A stretch of 64,000 nucleotides of DNA from UBA10649 sp963842725 (GCA_963842725.1 CAWJHN010000004.1:1984001-2048000), one strand, 5' to 3'. Shown: positions 27,206 to 35,313, numbered from the stretch's first letter. Notes: a model not told the origin generated them from the sequence alone. Numbers and translations: made by a program.

Positions 27206-27225
27206 TACCAGCACCCGCTCTGCCG

Positions 27226-27261
27226 CCGGTGGGGGCGCCGCACTGTCGGCGTCCCCACCGG
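27226..27261. terminator. Hairpin between the nucleotidase gene and glnR
   Basis: Fourteen-base stem (27226-27239 with 27248-27261, one mismatch) located 21 bases after the nucleotidase stop and facing the end of glnR. It could serve both converging genes. Confidence 0.65.
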
Positions 27262-27334
27262 TGTGCAGTTGAGGGTGGTATTCGGCGCGCATTCCGCCCG
27301 AGAGTGCACAACGGCGAGGGCGGAGGTGGAGTGG

Positions 27335-28048
27335 TCAGGCGTCGACGGTGACTTCGTCGGTGGCGGGGCGGCCCGGGGGCACGAAGCGGTAGCCGACGTT
27401 GCGGACGGTGCCGATCAGGGTCTCGTGGTCCGCGCCGAGCTTGGCCCGCAACCGGCGCACGTGGACGTCGACCGTGCGGGTGCCGCCGAAGTAGTCGTAG
27501 CCCCACACCTCTTGCAGCAGCTGGGCGCGGGTGAACACCCGGCCCGGGTGCTGGGCGAGGTACTTGAGCAGCTCGAACTCCTTGTACGTCAGATCGAGCG
27601 AACGACGGCGCAGCCGGGCGCTGTAGGTCACCTCGTCGATCACGAGATCGCCGCTGCGGATCTCGCTGGACTCGGGCTCCCGGTCCGCCTCGGCCAGCCT
27701 GCTGCGACCGGTGGCCAGGCGCAGCCGGGCCTCCACCTCGGCCGGGCCGGCACTGTCCAGCACCACGTCGTCCATACCCCAGTCGGCCGCCACGGCAGCC
27801 AGGCCACCCTCGGTCAGCACCAGCAACAGCGGCGCCGACAGGCCCGTGGTGCGCAGCAGCCGGCACAGCGAGCGGGCTCCGGCCAGGTCGCGTCGCCCGT
27901 CCACCAGGACGGCGTCAGCGGGCGGTGCGTCGACCAGGACGGCCGGCTCGGCCGGCAGCACGCGCACGGTGTGCGGGAGCAGGCCGAGGGCCGGAAGCAC
28001 CTCCGAGGAGGGGGCGAGCGCGTTCGTCAACAACAGCAGCTGTGCCAT
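27335..28048 (-). CDS. glnR: GlnR, OmpR-type nitrogen regulator without phosphorylation pocket
   Basis: Global nitrogen-assimilation regulator of actinobacteria. The 237-residue protein begins LLLLTNALAPSSEVLPALGL, the characteristic GlnR N-terminus. The receiver-like half contains VLVDGRRDLAGARSLCRLLR and VLTEGGLAAVAADWGMDDVV and lacks the canonical acidic pocket. The C-terminal winged helix shows TYKEFELLKYLAQHPGRVFT and YFGGTRTVDVHVRRLRAKLG. ATG 28048 is preceded by GGGGAAGG. The frame is open much further upstream but runs antisense through another gene, so that part is not coding. No sensor kinase is adjacent, consistent with an orphan regulator. Confidence 0.93.
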   Translation of the reverse strand: MAQLLLLTNALAPSSEVLPALGLLPHTVRVLPAEPAVLVDAPPADAVLVDGRRDLAGARSLCRLLRTTGLSAPLLLVLTEGGLAAVAADWGMDDVVLDSAGPAEVEARLRLATGRSRLAEADREPESSEIRSGDLVIDEVTYSARLRRRSLDLTYKEFELLKYLAQHPGRVFTRAQLLQEVWGYDYFGGTRTVDVHVRRLRAKLGADHETLIGTVRNVGYRFVPPGRPATDEVTVDA

Positions 28049-28199
28049 TGGGTCACCTTCCCCGGCAAGCATCGCGAACCAGGCATCTCGAACGATCGCG
28101 GGCGGCGATCCGTCGCACGCCGCGGCATTGCGGGAGGCGAGATGCCTTCTAGGGTAGCCCGGTGGCTTCGATGCCGGAACGGAACCCGGATCTGCCAGG

Positions 28200-28949
28200 A
28201 TGCGGCTCGTGAAGTCCCTGCTGGTGGCGGCCGCCTCGATGGCCCTGGCCGTGCTGCTGGCGGTCTCCGCGCACGCCGGCCCGACCATGCTCGCCGGGGC
28301 GGTCGCGCTGGCCGTCGTCGCGGTATCCCTGGGCTGGGGGATCCTGCTCGAGGTGGACCACGCCCGGGTGAGCGGCGCCCTCGTGATCGCCGTCAGCGGG
28401 TTGGCCGGCACGGCTCTGGCCACGGTCACCACCACCCGCATCCAGCCGCTGGCCGCCTTCGCCGGGCTGATGGCCGGATGCGTGCTGCTCGCATTCGCGC
28501 ACCAGTTGCTGCGCCGTGACGGCCGCGCCTCACTGGTGGAGTCGATCACTGCCACCCTGGCCGGACAGGTGATCGCCGTGCTCGGCGCCGGGTGGCTGCT
28601 GCTGCCGAACACCCGGCTCGGCCTGGAAGGGCTGATCGTGGCTGCGGCGGCGGTGGCGACCTCCAGTCTGGTGGTGGGCCTTCCCATCGAGCCGACCGTT
28701 CGGGGGTGGGTGGCCTTCGCCGCCGGAAGCGTGATCGCGGTGGTCGCGGCGGCGGTGGTGGCCAGCGGCGACCTGGTAGCGACCGCCCTGGTCGGAGTGG
28801 CCGTCGCCGCGGTGGGGGCGGGCACCAGCATGCTGCTGCAGTCCCAGCAGGGCGCCGGCAGCCCGCTGGGTCTCCTCGCCGCGGCCGCCGCGCCGGTCAG
28901 CGCGGTCGGCACGGTCGCCTATGCGGTGGCCCGGCTGGCCGGCGGCTGA
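28200..28949 (+). CDS. Polytopic membrane protein, unknown
   Basis: About seven hydrophobic segments fill this 249-residue protein (for example LLVAAASMALAVLLAVSAHA and AVAAVGAGTSMLLQSQQGAG). There is no signature motif and I do not assign a family. It is divergent from glnR with 150 bases between the starts and could share its control region. The stop codon lies inside the first unit of a tandem repeat. Confidence 0.6.
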   Translation: MRLVKSLLVAAASMALAVLLAVSAHAGPTMLAGAVALAVVAVSLGWGILLEVDHARVSGALVIAVSGLAGTALATVTTTRIQPLAAFAGLMAGCVLLAFAHQLLRRDGRASLVESITATLAGQVIAVLGAGWLLLPNTRLGLEGLIVAAAAVATSSLVVGLPIEPTVRGWVAFAAGSVIAVVAAAVVASGDLVATALVGVAVAAVGAGTSMLLQSQQGAGSPLGLLAAAAAPVSAVGTVAYAVARLAGG

Positions 28950-28982
28950 CCGGCGGCTGAGCGGCGGCTGAGCGGCGGCTGA
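28940..28982. repeat. Four tandem copies of an 11-base unit over a stop codon
   Basis: CGGCGGCTGA plus C or G is repeated four times. The first copy contains the stop codon of the membrane-protein gene, so change in copy number would not alter the protein. Confidence 0.8.
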
Positions 28983-29019
28983 GCGGTCGGACAACGCCGG
29001 TCCGTAGCAAGATGGGGGC

Positions 29020-29541
29020 ATGCCGATGGAACTGTCGACCGACACCCCGCCCGCGCTGGTCCCGTTGAGCTGGTTGTTCGGCGTCTGGGTGGGCGCCGGC
29101 GTGGTCGGCTACCCGACCATGGAGACCGACCTGCGCTTCGGTCAGGAGGTCGAGTTCTCGCACGACGGCCGTCCGTTCCTCTCCTACCGCTCCCGCACCT
29201 GGCTGCTCGACGAGGAGGGCAACCAGGTGCGCCCGCTCGCCACCGAGACCGGCTACTGGCGGACGGCGGGTGCGGCTGACGCCGGCGGCACCGCGGTCGA
29301 GCTGCTGCTCGCTCACCCGACCGGGTTCGTCGAGATCTATCACGGTGCGGTCGAGGGTCCGCGGGTCACGCTGGCCACCGACGTGGTCGCGCGGACGTCG
29401 ACCGCCAAGGAGTACACGGCGGCGTCCCGGTTGTACGGGCTGGTCGAGGGCGACCTGCTGTGGACCATGGACATGGCAGCCGTCGGTCATCCGCTGACCT
29501 CGCATGCCTCGGGCCGGTTGAAGCGGGTGAACCTGTCCTGA
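29020..29541 (+). CDS. Nitrobindin-like FABP-family protein (putative peroxynitrite isomerase)
   Basis: Beta-barrel protein of 173 residues in the nitrobindin/THAP4-like group, which binds heme and can isomerise peroxynitrite. The family motif GxWxGxG appears as GVWVGAGVVGYPTM, and the C-terminal heme-ligand region as SHASGRLKRV. LSYRSRTWLLDEEGNQVRPL and ETGYWR are further family blocks. It precedes a Fur-family regulator and ygfZ, an order I recall from Streptomyces. Heme binding is inferred from family, not shown here. Confidence 0.82.
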   Translation: MPMELSTDTPPALVPLSWLFGVWVGAGVVGYPTMETDLRFGQEVEFSHDGRPFLSYRSRTWLLDEEGNQVRPLATETGYWRTAGAADAGGTAVELLLAHPTGFVEIYHGAVEGPRVTLATDVVARTSTAKEYTAASRLYGLVEGDLLWTMDMAAVGHPLTSHASGRLKRVNLS

Positions 29542-29546
29542 TCACC

Positions 29547-30008
29547 GTGGCCGACACCACCCCGCGCGGCGTGCGCGGCGCGCGGGGCGCCGAACCCGAT
29601 CCGCTCGAGGTCGCGCTGCGCGAGCGCGGTCTGCGGGTGACCCCGCAGCGCCGCCTGGTCGCCGACGCCGTCAGCGCACTGGGCCACGCCACCCCTGAGC
29701 AGGTGTGCGAGCAGGTGCAGCAGGTCGCCCCGGCGCTCAGCCTCTCCACCGTCTACCGCACCCTGGAGCTGCTCGAGGACCTCGGGGTGGTCTCGCACAC
29801 CCACCTCACCCACGGTGCCTCGACGTACCACGCGGTCGGTCGCGACACCCACATCCACCTGGTCTGCCGGCACTGCGGGGGGATCGACGAGGCGGACCTC
29901 GCGCTGGCCGCGACACTGGCCGCTCAGGTGCGCGAGCGGCACGGCTTCACCACCGACCTGAGCCATCTGTCGCTGCACGGACGATGCGCGGAATGCGGGA
30001 ACAGATGA
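29547..30008 (+). CDS. Fur-family metalloregulator
   Basis: Metal-dependent repressor of 153 residues. The winged helix spans about 18-90 with RGLRVTPQRRLVADAVSALG and LSLSTVYRTLELLEDLGVVS. The metal/dimer domain has HIHLVCRHCGG and HGRCAECG, a Cys4 structural zinc site, and HTHLTHGASTYH. The GTG at 29547 is five bases after the nitrobindin stop, so the two are co-transcribed, and the stop overlaps ygfZ. From the Streptomyces-like neighbourhood this could be the nickel regulator Nur, but Zur or FurB types cannot be excluded from sequence alone. Confidence 0.85.
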   Translation: MADTTPRGVRGARGAEPDPLEVALRERGLRVTPQRRLVADAVSALGHATPEQVCEQVQQVAPALSLSTVYRTLELLEDLGVVSHTHLTHGASTYHAVGRDTHIHLVCRHCGGIDEADLALAATLAAQVRERHGFTTDLSHLSLHGRCAECGNR

Positions 30009-31096
30009 CCTCGCCACTCCTCACCCGGCCGGGCGCCGTCGCGCTGCCTCCCGGGGCGGTGGACGCCTCCGGCTCCGCCGACCCGGACTCCGCGGTCGCC
30101 TGGCACTACGGCGACCCGATGCGTGAGCAGCGGGCGCTGGCCGACGGCGCCGCGGTCACCGACCTGTCCCACCGGGGGATGGTCGTGGTCACCGGCCCCG
30201 ACCGGCTGGCCTGGCTGCATTCGCTGACCACCCAGCACCTCACCGATCTGGCGCCCGGGGTGGCGGTGGAGACGCTGATCCTCAGCCCGCACGGGCACGT
30301 CGAGCACTCCCTGCACCTGGTGGACGACGGCGAGCGCAGCTGGCTCTCGGTCGAACCGGGCTCGGCGCAGCCGGTGTGGGAGTGGTTGCGCAGCATGCGG
30401 TTCCGCAAGAAGGTCGACGTCGCCGACGTCAGTGCCGACTGGGCGGCGATCGGCGTGGTGGTCGGGCCGGATGGCGCCGCCCCGGCGGAGCTGCCGGCCG
30501 GGCTGAGGGTTCCCGAGGCGATGCCCGGCGCGGCCCCCGGGTGGCAGGATCCGTGGCCGACCCCCGGCCCGGACACCGGGGTGTACACCGCGGGCGAGCC
30601 GGCCGACCACCCGGGAACGGCCCGGCCGTGGCGTGAGCTGTGGCTGCCGCGGGCGGACCTGGCGCAGGCCGTGGCCGAGGTGGGCCTGGCCGGGTCGTGG
30701 GCCGCGGAGGCCCTGCGGGTGGCGGCCTGGCGTCCACGCGAGGGCCGGGAGAACGACCACCGCACCCTGCCGCACGAGGCGGACTGGCTGCGCTCCGCGT
30801 TGCACCTGACCAAAGGCTGCTACCGCGGCCAGGAGACCGTGGCCCGGGTCTACCACCTGGGCAAGCCGCCGCGGCGGCTGGTGATGCTGCACCTGGACGG
30901 GTCCGAGGACGTGCTGCCCGGCGCCGGCACCGCCGTGGCGACGGCCGAGCGCGAGGTCGGGCACGTGACCACCTCGGCGCGCCACTACGAGCTGGGTCCG
31001 ATCGCGCTGGCCCTGGTCAAGCGGAACACCCCGGTGGACGCCGTGCTGACGGTCGGGGGCGTCCCCGCGAGCCAGGAAGTGATCTGCGTCCCATAG
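30005..31096 (+). CDS. ygfZ: YgfZ, folate-binding Fe-S cluster assembly factor
   Basis: GcvT-like protein of 363 residues that helps maintain Fe-S enzymes. The diagnostic motif KGCYRGQE is present, with VARVYHLGKPPRRLVML after it and SHRGMVVVTGPDRLAWLHSL near the N-terminus. ATG 30005 overlaps the Fur stop by four bases. Several unrelated Pro/Gly-rich residues in the middle (GAAPGWQDPWPTPGPDTG) form an insertion. It ends the nitrobindin-Fur-YgfZ unit. Confidence 0.88.
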   Translation: MTSPLLTRPGAVALPPGAVDASGSADPDSAVAWHYGDPMREQRALADGAAVTDLSHRGMVVVTGPDRLAWLHSLTTQHLTDLAPGVAVETLILSPHGHVEHSLHLVDDGERSWLSVEPGSAQPVWEWLRSMRFRKKVDVADVSADWAAIGVVVGPDGAAPAELPAGLRVPEAMPGAAPGWQDPWPTPGPDTGVYTAGEPADHPGTARPWRELWLPRADLAQAVAEVGLAGSWAAEALRVAAWRPREGRENDHRTLPHEADWLRSALHLTKGCYRGQETVARVYHLGKPPRRLVMLHLDGSEDVLPGAGTAVATAEREVGHVTTSARHYELGPIALALVKRNTPVDAVLTVGGVPASQEVICVP

Positions 31097-31150
31097 CGCC
31101 CGCCGGAGCAGGCTCGGGGAATACCTGGGCTCAGTCGGGGTTGGTAGGTG

Positions 31151-31164
31151 ATTGAACAGTCAAT
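31151..31164. promoter_or_regulatory. Possible operator upstream of the FMN reductase gene
   Basis: ATTGA-ACAG-TCAAT inverted repeat about 20 bases before the start, in an unusually AT-rich patch. It resembles MarR/HxlR-type redox operators; the regulator is not in the window. Confidence 0.35.
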
Positions 31165-31183
31165 TACTTACTGGAGGAATGGC

Positions 31184-31735
31184 ATGTCCCGCATCGGCGT
31201 CATCATCGGCAGCAGCCGCCCCGCTCGCGTCAGCCTCACCGTGTCCTCCCGGGTGGCGCAGGCCCTCGACGGTGCGTTCGAGGTCGACATGATCGATCTG
31301 GCCGAGGTCGGCCTGCCGTTCTTCGACGAGCCGGAGTCGCCGATGGGCGGGTCCGCGCCGGTCAACGCCCACACCCGGGTCTGGGCGGAGCGGGTCGCCG
31401 GACTCGACGGCTTCGTCATCGTGACCCCCGAGTACAACGCCGGGTACCCGGCCATCCTGAAGAACGCCCTCGACTTCCTGGCCGCCGAGTGGGCCGGCAA
31501 GCCGGTCGCCGTGGTCGCGTACGGGTGGTACGGCGGGGCCCGCGCGGCGTCCGCCCTGAGCCCGGTTCTGGCCAATCTGAAGCTGGAGGAGGTCGACGGG
31601 GTGCGGCTGCAGTTCGGTCAGCACCTGGTGGACGGCGCCTGGTCGGACGACCCGGCCGTTCGCGCCGCCGTCGACGCCGAGCTCGCCGCACTCGTCTCGC
31701 GCGTGCAGAGCTCGCTCTTCGAGCGCGTCGCCTGA
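31184..31735 (+). CDS. NADPH-dependent FMN reductase family flavoprotein
   Basis: Flavodoxin-fold reductase of 183 residues. IGVIIGSSRPARVSLTVSS is the FMN phosphate loop, and FVIVTPEYNAGYPAILKNAL plus VAYGWYGGARAA are the flavin-contacting loops of the family. ATG 31184 has GGAGG six bases upstream. Likely substrates are quinones, azo dyes or free flavin. The inverted repeat upstream suggests inducible expression. Confidence 0.88.
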   Translation: MSRIGVIIGSSRPARVSLTVSSRVAQALDGAFEVDMIDLAEVGLPFFDEPESPMGGSAPVNAHTRVWAERVAGLDGFVIVTPEYNAGYPAILKNALDFLAAEWAGKPVAVVAYGWYGGARAASALSPVLANLKLEEVDGVRLQFGQHLVDGAWSDDPAVRAAVDAELAALVSRVQSSLFERVA

Positions 31736-31780
31736 CCCGTGTCGGAGCCGGTGGGTATGGCTGCGGCCGGTCCGGGGTCG

Positions 31781-31786
31781 TAGCCT
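31781..31786 (+). promoter_or_regulatory. Leaderless -10 element of the BKACE gene
   Basis: TAGCCT six bases before the GTG at 31793. Confidence 0.6.
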
Positions 31787-31792
31787 CGGGGC

Positions 31793-32617
31793 GTGACCTC
31801 GACGCTGATCACCGTGGCCCCCACCGGTGCCGAGACGGCCAAGGCCGACGCCCCGGGCCTGCCCGTCACCCTGGAGGAGCTGGTCGCCACCGCGCGCGCC
31901 TGCGAGGCGGCGGGAGCGAGCCTGATCCACGTGCACATCCGGGACGACACGGGTCGGCCCACCCTCGACCTGGCGCGGTTGAAGGACACGGTGGCGGCGC
32001 TGCGCGAGACCACGTCGCTCGTCGTTCAGCTCTCGACCGGCGGGAGTGTGCACGACCCGCTCGGTGCTCGCCTGGGGGTGCTCGACGCCGCGCCCGACTC
32101 GTGCTCGCTGACCTGCGGCACGGTGAACTTCGGGGACGAGGTGTTCCTCAACCCGTGGCCGTTCATGGTGGATCTCTACCAGGCCGCTCAGGACGCGCAG
32201 GTGGTGCCCGAGTTCGAGCTGTTCGACCTCGGGCAGGTGCACGCGCTGCGCCGACTCATCGACACCTGCGGGTTGCCCTACGGCGGGAAGGTGCACTGCG
32301 ACGTGGTGATGGGGGTGCCGGGAGCCGTTCCGGGCAGCACCGTCGCGCTCGCAGCCATGGTGGCGGCGATGCCCGCCGAGGTGACCTCCTGGTCGGCGAC
32401 CGGGATCGGGCGCGCGCACCTGCCGGTGATGGCGGCGGCGCTGTCGATGGACGGGCACGTCCGGGTCGGCATGGAGGACACGCTCACCTTCGCGCGGGGT
32501 CGGGCCGTCGCCTCGAATGCCGAGCTGGTGGCCCGGGCCGCCGAGCTGGCCACCCTGCTGCAACGCCCTCCGATGAGCCCGGACGACGCCCGCGCCCTGC
32601 TCGCCGTCCGCCCCTGA
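31793..32617 (+). CDS. BKACE family (3-keto-5-aminohexanoate cleavage-like) protein
   Basis: TIM-barrel beta-keto acid cleavage enzyme (DUF849) that splits a beta-keto acid with acetyl-CoA. The 274-residue protein shows LITVAPTGAET at the N-terminus, GASLIHVHIRDDTGRPT with the metal His pair, and a Glu in VPEFELFDLGQV. VVMGVPGAVPG and VRVGMEDTL complete the family pattern. The exact substrate cannot be predicted. It is monocistronic, ended by a very strong palindrome 13 bases after the stop. Confidence 0.82.
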   Translation: MTSTLITVAPTGAETAKADAPGLPVTLEELVATARACEAAGASLIHVHIRDDTGRPTLDLARLKDTVAALRETTSLVVQLSTGGSVHDPLGARLGVLDAAPDSCSLTCGTVNFGDEVFLNPWPFMVDLYQAAQDAQVVPEFELFDLGQVHALRRLIDTCGLPYGGKVHCDVVMGVPGAVPGSTVALAAMVAAMPAEVTSWSATGIGRAHLPVMAAALSMDGHVRVGMEDTLTFARGRAVASNAELVARAAELATLLQRPPMSPDDARALLAVRP

Positions 32618-32629
32618 GCCGCACCCCTC

Positions 32630-32686
32630 CCCCGTGATCATGCAATCCGGGTACGCGGCGCGTACCCGGATTGCATGATCACGGGG
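32630..32686. repeat. 57-base perfect palindrome
   Basis: Two 28-base arms (32630-32657 and 32659-32686) are exactly complementary around a single central G. The arm contains GTGATCATGCAATCCGGGTA. It can act as terminator, but perfection over this length exceeds what termination needs. Its core is unrelated to family A. Confidence 0.9.
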
Positions 32687-32746
32687 AGGAGTGCGTGAGG
32701 GGACTCACGCCGTCTCGATTTGCGAGTGCTAGCCAGAGCAAGCAGT

Positions 32747-33313
32747 ATGGATGTCGTGGCTAGCATTTCTGAGAAGGTCGGCGACCTGGGCGACTACCTG
32801 CGCGAACAGCGCGAGGGTGCCCGGCTGTCGGTGCGTCAGCTGGCCACCCTGGCCGGTGTCAGCAATCCCTATCTGAGCCAGGTGGAACGCGGGCTGCGCA
32901 AGCCCTCCGCCGAAGTGCTGCAGCAGATCGCCAAGGGCCTGCGGATCTCCGCGGAGGTGCTCTACATCCGGGCGGGCATCCTCGACTCCGAGGGCAGGCC
33001 CGATGTCGAGGCCGCCATCGCTGCCGATGTGTTGCTCACCGACCGGCAACGGCGGGCGCTGCTCGACATCTATGCCTCGTTCCGCGCCGAGAACCAGCGC
33101 GCCGAGTCCGTGGCGGACGCGCCCGAGCAGGGCGCCGATCCCGTTCCCGAGCCGGCGCCGGCGGAGGTCACCGTTCCGGCGACCCAGTCTGCCGCCGCTC
33201 CCGCGAAGGCGCCTCGGGCCCGGAAAGCCGTTGCCGCCACGGCGAAGACTGCCGCCCCGGCGGCGAAACGAACTCGCACCCGAACCCCACGAACCCAGGG
33301 CACTGACGCCTAG
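32747..33313 (+). CDS. XRE-type helix-turn-helix regulator with Lys/Ala/Pro tail
   Basis: DNA-binding protein of 188 residues. The HTH (residues 14-70) reads LGDYLREQREGARLSVRQLA then VSNPYLSQVERGLRKPSAEV. The second half is Ala, Pro, Lys and Arg rich (KAPRARKAVAATAKTAAPAA) and may contact DNA non-specifically. In mycobacteria a similar gene precedes hbhA, as here. Two GCTAGC sites near the start (32728 and 32759) could be self-regulatory operators; this is inference. Confidence 0.8.
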   Translation: MDVVASISEKVGDLGDYLREQREGARLSVRQLATLAGVSNPYLSQVERGLRKPSAEVLQQIAKGLRISAEVLYIRAGILDSEGRPDVEAAIAADVLLTDRQRRALLDIYASFRAENQRAESVADAPEQGADPVPEPAPAEVTVPATQSAAAPAKAPRARKAVAATAKTAAPAAKRTRTRTPRTQGTDA

Positions 33314-33344
33314 GCCCTACCCGTCCCATCCAAGGAGAGACACC

Positions 33345-34058
33345 ATGTCCGTCGTCACCGATATCCGTAAGACCGTCTCCGAGGCCACCCCCGTGATGGC
33401 CGTCGTCGGCGCCACCGACCTCGCCGTCAAGCGCGTCCGCCAGGCCGCCCACGACGCCGGCCACCTGCAGGACGAACTGGAGACCCGGGTCACCAAGATC
33501 CAGATCGAGGTCGAGAAGGCCGTCGGCTCGCTCGACCCGGCCTACCTGCAGAAGTTCCTGAGCAAGACCTTCGACCCCAAGAACCTGCAGGCGAACGCCC
33601 AGCAGGTGCCGGCGCTGGCCATTGCGCGGGCGCTCGAGGTAGCCGGCAAGGTCGAGACCGGGTACGAGAGCCTTGCCGAGCGGGGCAAGATGCTCGTGCT
33701 CAAGGTGGAGGAGTCCAAGGCCACCCAGGACCTGGTGCGCCAGGGCAAGGCCACGCTGAGCCGGAGCAAGGCCGCCATGACTACCGCCCAGAAGGCCGTC
33801 GAGCAGACCGCCGAGGACGCCATGGCCACCCTGAACATCGGCCGCAAGGACGTCAAGGACGTCGCCGGCGAGGTCGAGCAGGCTGTGACCACCGGCACCA
33901 AGGGCACCCGGGCCGCGATCAAGCGCACCGCGACCACCGCCCGCACCCGGTCGACCGCCACCAAGACCGCAGCCAAGTCCGCCGCGACCAGCGCACGCAA
34001 GAGTGCTGCCGCGACGGCCGCCGCGGCCAAGGACGCGGCCGAGAAGGTCGGCGACTGA
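33345..34058 (+). CDS. Heparin-binding hemagglutinin-like protein
   Basis: A 237-residue helical protein like mycobacterial HbhA. A predicted coiled-coil N-terminal part (VKRVRQAAHDAGHLQDELET) is followed by a Lys/Ala/Thr-rich tail with repeats such as TKTAAKSAATSARKSAAATA. In mycobacteria the lysine-rich tail binds sulphated glycans; in a non-pathogen it may bind cell-wall polymers or DNA. ATG 33345 follows AAGGAGAG. The flanking XRE regulator and DUF2516 gene support the identification. A 16-base-pair hairpin follows. Confidence 0.75.
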   Translation: MSVVTDIRKTVSEATPVMAVVGATDLAVKRVRQAAHDAGHLQDELETRVTKIQIEVEKAVGSLDPAYLQKFLSKTFDPKNLQANAQQVPALAIARALEVAGKVETGYESLAERGKMLVLKVEESKATQDLVRQGKATLSRSKAAMTTAQKAVEQTAEDAMATLNIGRKDVKDVAGEVEQAVTTGTKGTRAAIKRTATTARTRSTATKTAAKSAATSARKSAAATAAAAKDAAEKVGD

Positions 34059-34081
34059 CCTGTCCTGACCGGCTGATCCGA

Positions 34082-34116
34082 CCTGCGACCCGTCACCCCT
34101 GGTGGCGGGTCGCAGG
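34082..34116 (+). terminator. Hairpin after the HbhA-like gene
   Basis: Sixteen-base stem (34082-34097 with 34101-34116, one G-T wobble) around a 3-base loop, no U-run. Confidence 0.75.
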
Positions 34117-34136
34117 CGTCTGCCCACAATCTTTCG

Positions 34137-34142
34137 TAGGCT
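34137..34142 (+). promoter_or_regulatory. Leaderless -10 element of the DUF2516 gene
   Basis: TAGGCT six bases before ATG 34149. Confidence 0.6.
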
Positions 34143-34148
34143 GATGCG

Positions 34149-34484
34149 ATGAGCGTCGGCATCCTGCAGTACTACGTGATCATTGCGCTGGCTGTGGCCG
34201 CCTTCGCCATGGAGATCTACGCCCTGGTGGACTGCACCCGGGTGCGTGCCGACGCCTTCGTGGCCGCCGGCAAGCTGACCAAGCAGAAGTGGGTCGCGAT
34301 CCTGGCGGTGGCTGCCGCGTTCGGCTTCATCGCGCTGCCGATCGGCGGGGGCGGTCGGCTGAACTCGCTCGGCTTTCTCAGCCTGATCGCCGTGGTCGCC
34401 TCGGCCGTCTACCTGGTCGACGTGAAGCCCGCCGTCCGCCAGATCCGCGGCGGCGGCGCCTCCGGCCCCTACGGCCCCTGGTAA
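34149..34484 (+). CDS. DUF2516 family membrane protein
   Basis: Small membrane protein of 111 residues with three hydrophobic segments: YYVIIALAVAAFAMEIYALV, WVAILAVAAAFGFIALPI and LGFLSLIAVVASAVYLVDV. DCTRVRADAF after the first helix and the VKPAVRQIRGG end are typical of DUF2516. The gene follows hbhA in mycobacteria too. Function unknown. Confidence 0.75.
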   Translation: MSVGILQYYVIIALAVAAFAMEIYALVDCTRVRADAFVAAGKLTKQKWVAILAVAAAFGFIALPIGGGGRLNSLGFLSLIAVVASAVYLVDVKPAVRQIRGGGASGPYGPW

Positions 34485-34533
34485 CCCCCCCTCCCTTCCT
34501 CCCTCCTGCCCCTCCGCGCGCGGACTGAGCCGG

Positions 34534-34590
34534 CGAGTGGTCAATTTCGCCCCGATTCTGGGTGGGAAACGGGGCAAAATTGACCACTCG
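34534..34590. repeat. Long palindrome, family A copy 3
   Basis: Arms 34534-34558 and 34566-34590 pair with two mismatches around a 7-base loop. Sequence, arm length and loop length match copies 1 and 2. It lies between the DUF2516 gene and rsiG. Confidence 0.88.
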
Positions 34591-34715
34591 TGCGGATGTG
34601 CGGGGTGAGGGCCGGGGGATGCGTGGCCGTGGGTAGTCGTGTCGACACAGTCCGGCATCACTCGCGGTAGGCTCGGGGCGCTGCAGGGGGATCACAGACT
34701 TCGAGGAGCGCGAAC

Positions 34716-35285
34716 ATGACCGAGTACGTGGTGGGCGGACGCCGCCGGATCGACCGCGTGCTGGCCCCGGAGTACCTCGACGGCCTCGACGGCCTGGGCA
34801 TGGAGGAGCTGCGCTCCCGCAAGGCCGAGGCCGAGCAGGAGGAGACCGACCTCTCCTACGCCCGCCGACTGCTGCAGGGCCGCCTCGACATCCTGCGCGC
34901 CGAGCGTGAGGCCCGGCAGAACGGCGAGCCGGGCTTCGGCCAGAGCGCCGGCCAGGCCACGGATGCCGAACTGGCCGAGCGCCTCTCGAAGATCCTCACC
35001 GACTCGCCCCGGCGCAGCCACGGCCTGGGCCGGCACCTGTCCCGGCAGCGGCCGAGCCGGGTGGGGGAGAACCGGCGCGAGGCCGAGCGGGCGGTGGCCG
35101 ACATCGGCGGCTCCGACCTGGCCCACCTCAGCGACCCCGAACTGACCGGGGCGCTCGATCACCTCGAGGACGTCGAGCGCCGGCTCAGCCGCTCCCGGCG
35201 CCAGGTGCAGGTGGTGGCGGACACGCTCACCGCCGAGATCGCCCGCCGTTACCAGTCCGGCCAGGTCCCGATCAGCCTGCCCTGA
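34716..35285 (+). CDS. rsiG: RsiG-like c-di-GMP-responsive anti-sigma factor
   Basis: Helical 189-residue protein. RsiG of Streptomyces holds sigma-WhiG inactive when loaded with c-di-GMP, through two E(X)3S(X)2R(X)3Q(X)3D motifs. Both are exact here: E43-S47-R50-Q54-D58 and E154-S158-R161-Q165-D169, each in a predicted long helix, with a less ordered linker between. ATG 34716 follows GAGGAG; a TAGGCT hexamer at 34668 suggests a short leader. No whiG is in the window, so the partner sigma factor must be elsewhere. Target identity is inferred from the family. Confidence 0.85.
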   Translation: MTEYVVGGRRRIDRVLAPEYLDGLDGLGMEELRSRKAEAEQEETDLSYARRLLQGRLDILRAEREARQNGEPGFGQSAGQATDAELAERLSKILTDSPRRSHGLGRHLSRQRPSRVGENRREAERAVADIGGSDLAHLSDPELTGALDHLEDVERRLSRSRRQVQVVADTLTAEIARRYQSGQVPISLP

Positions 35286-35313
35286 CCCTGACCCTGACCC
35301 GGCGGCGGGGCTC

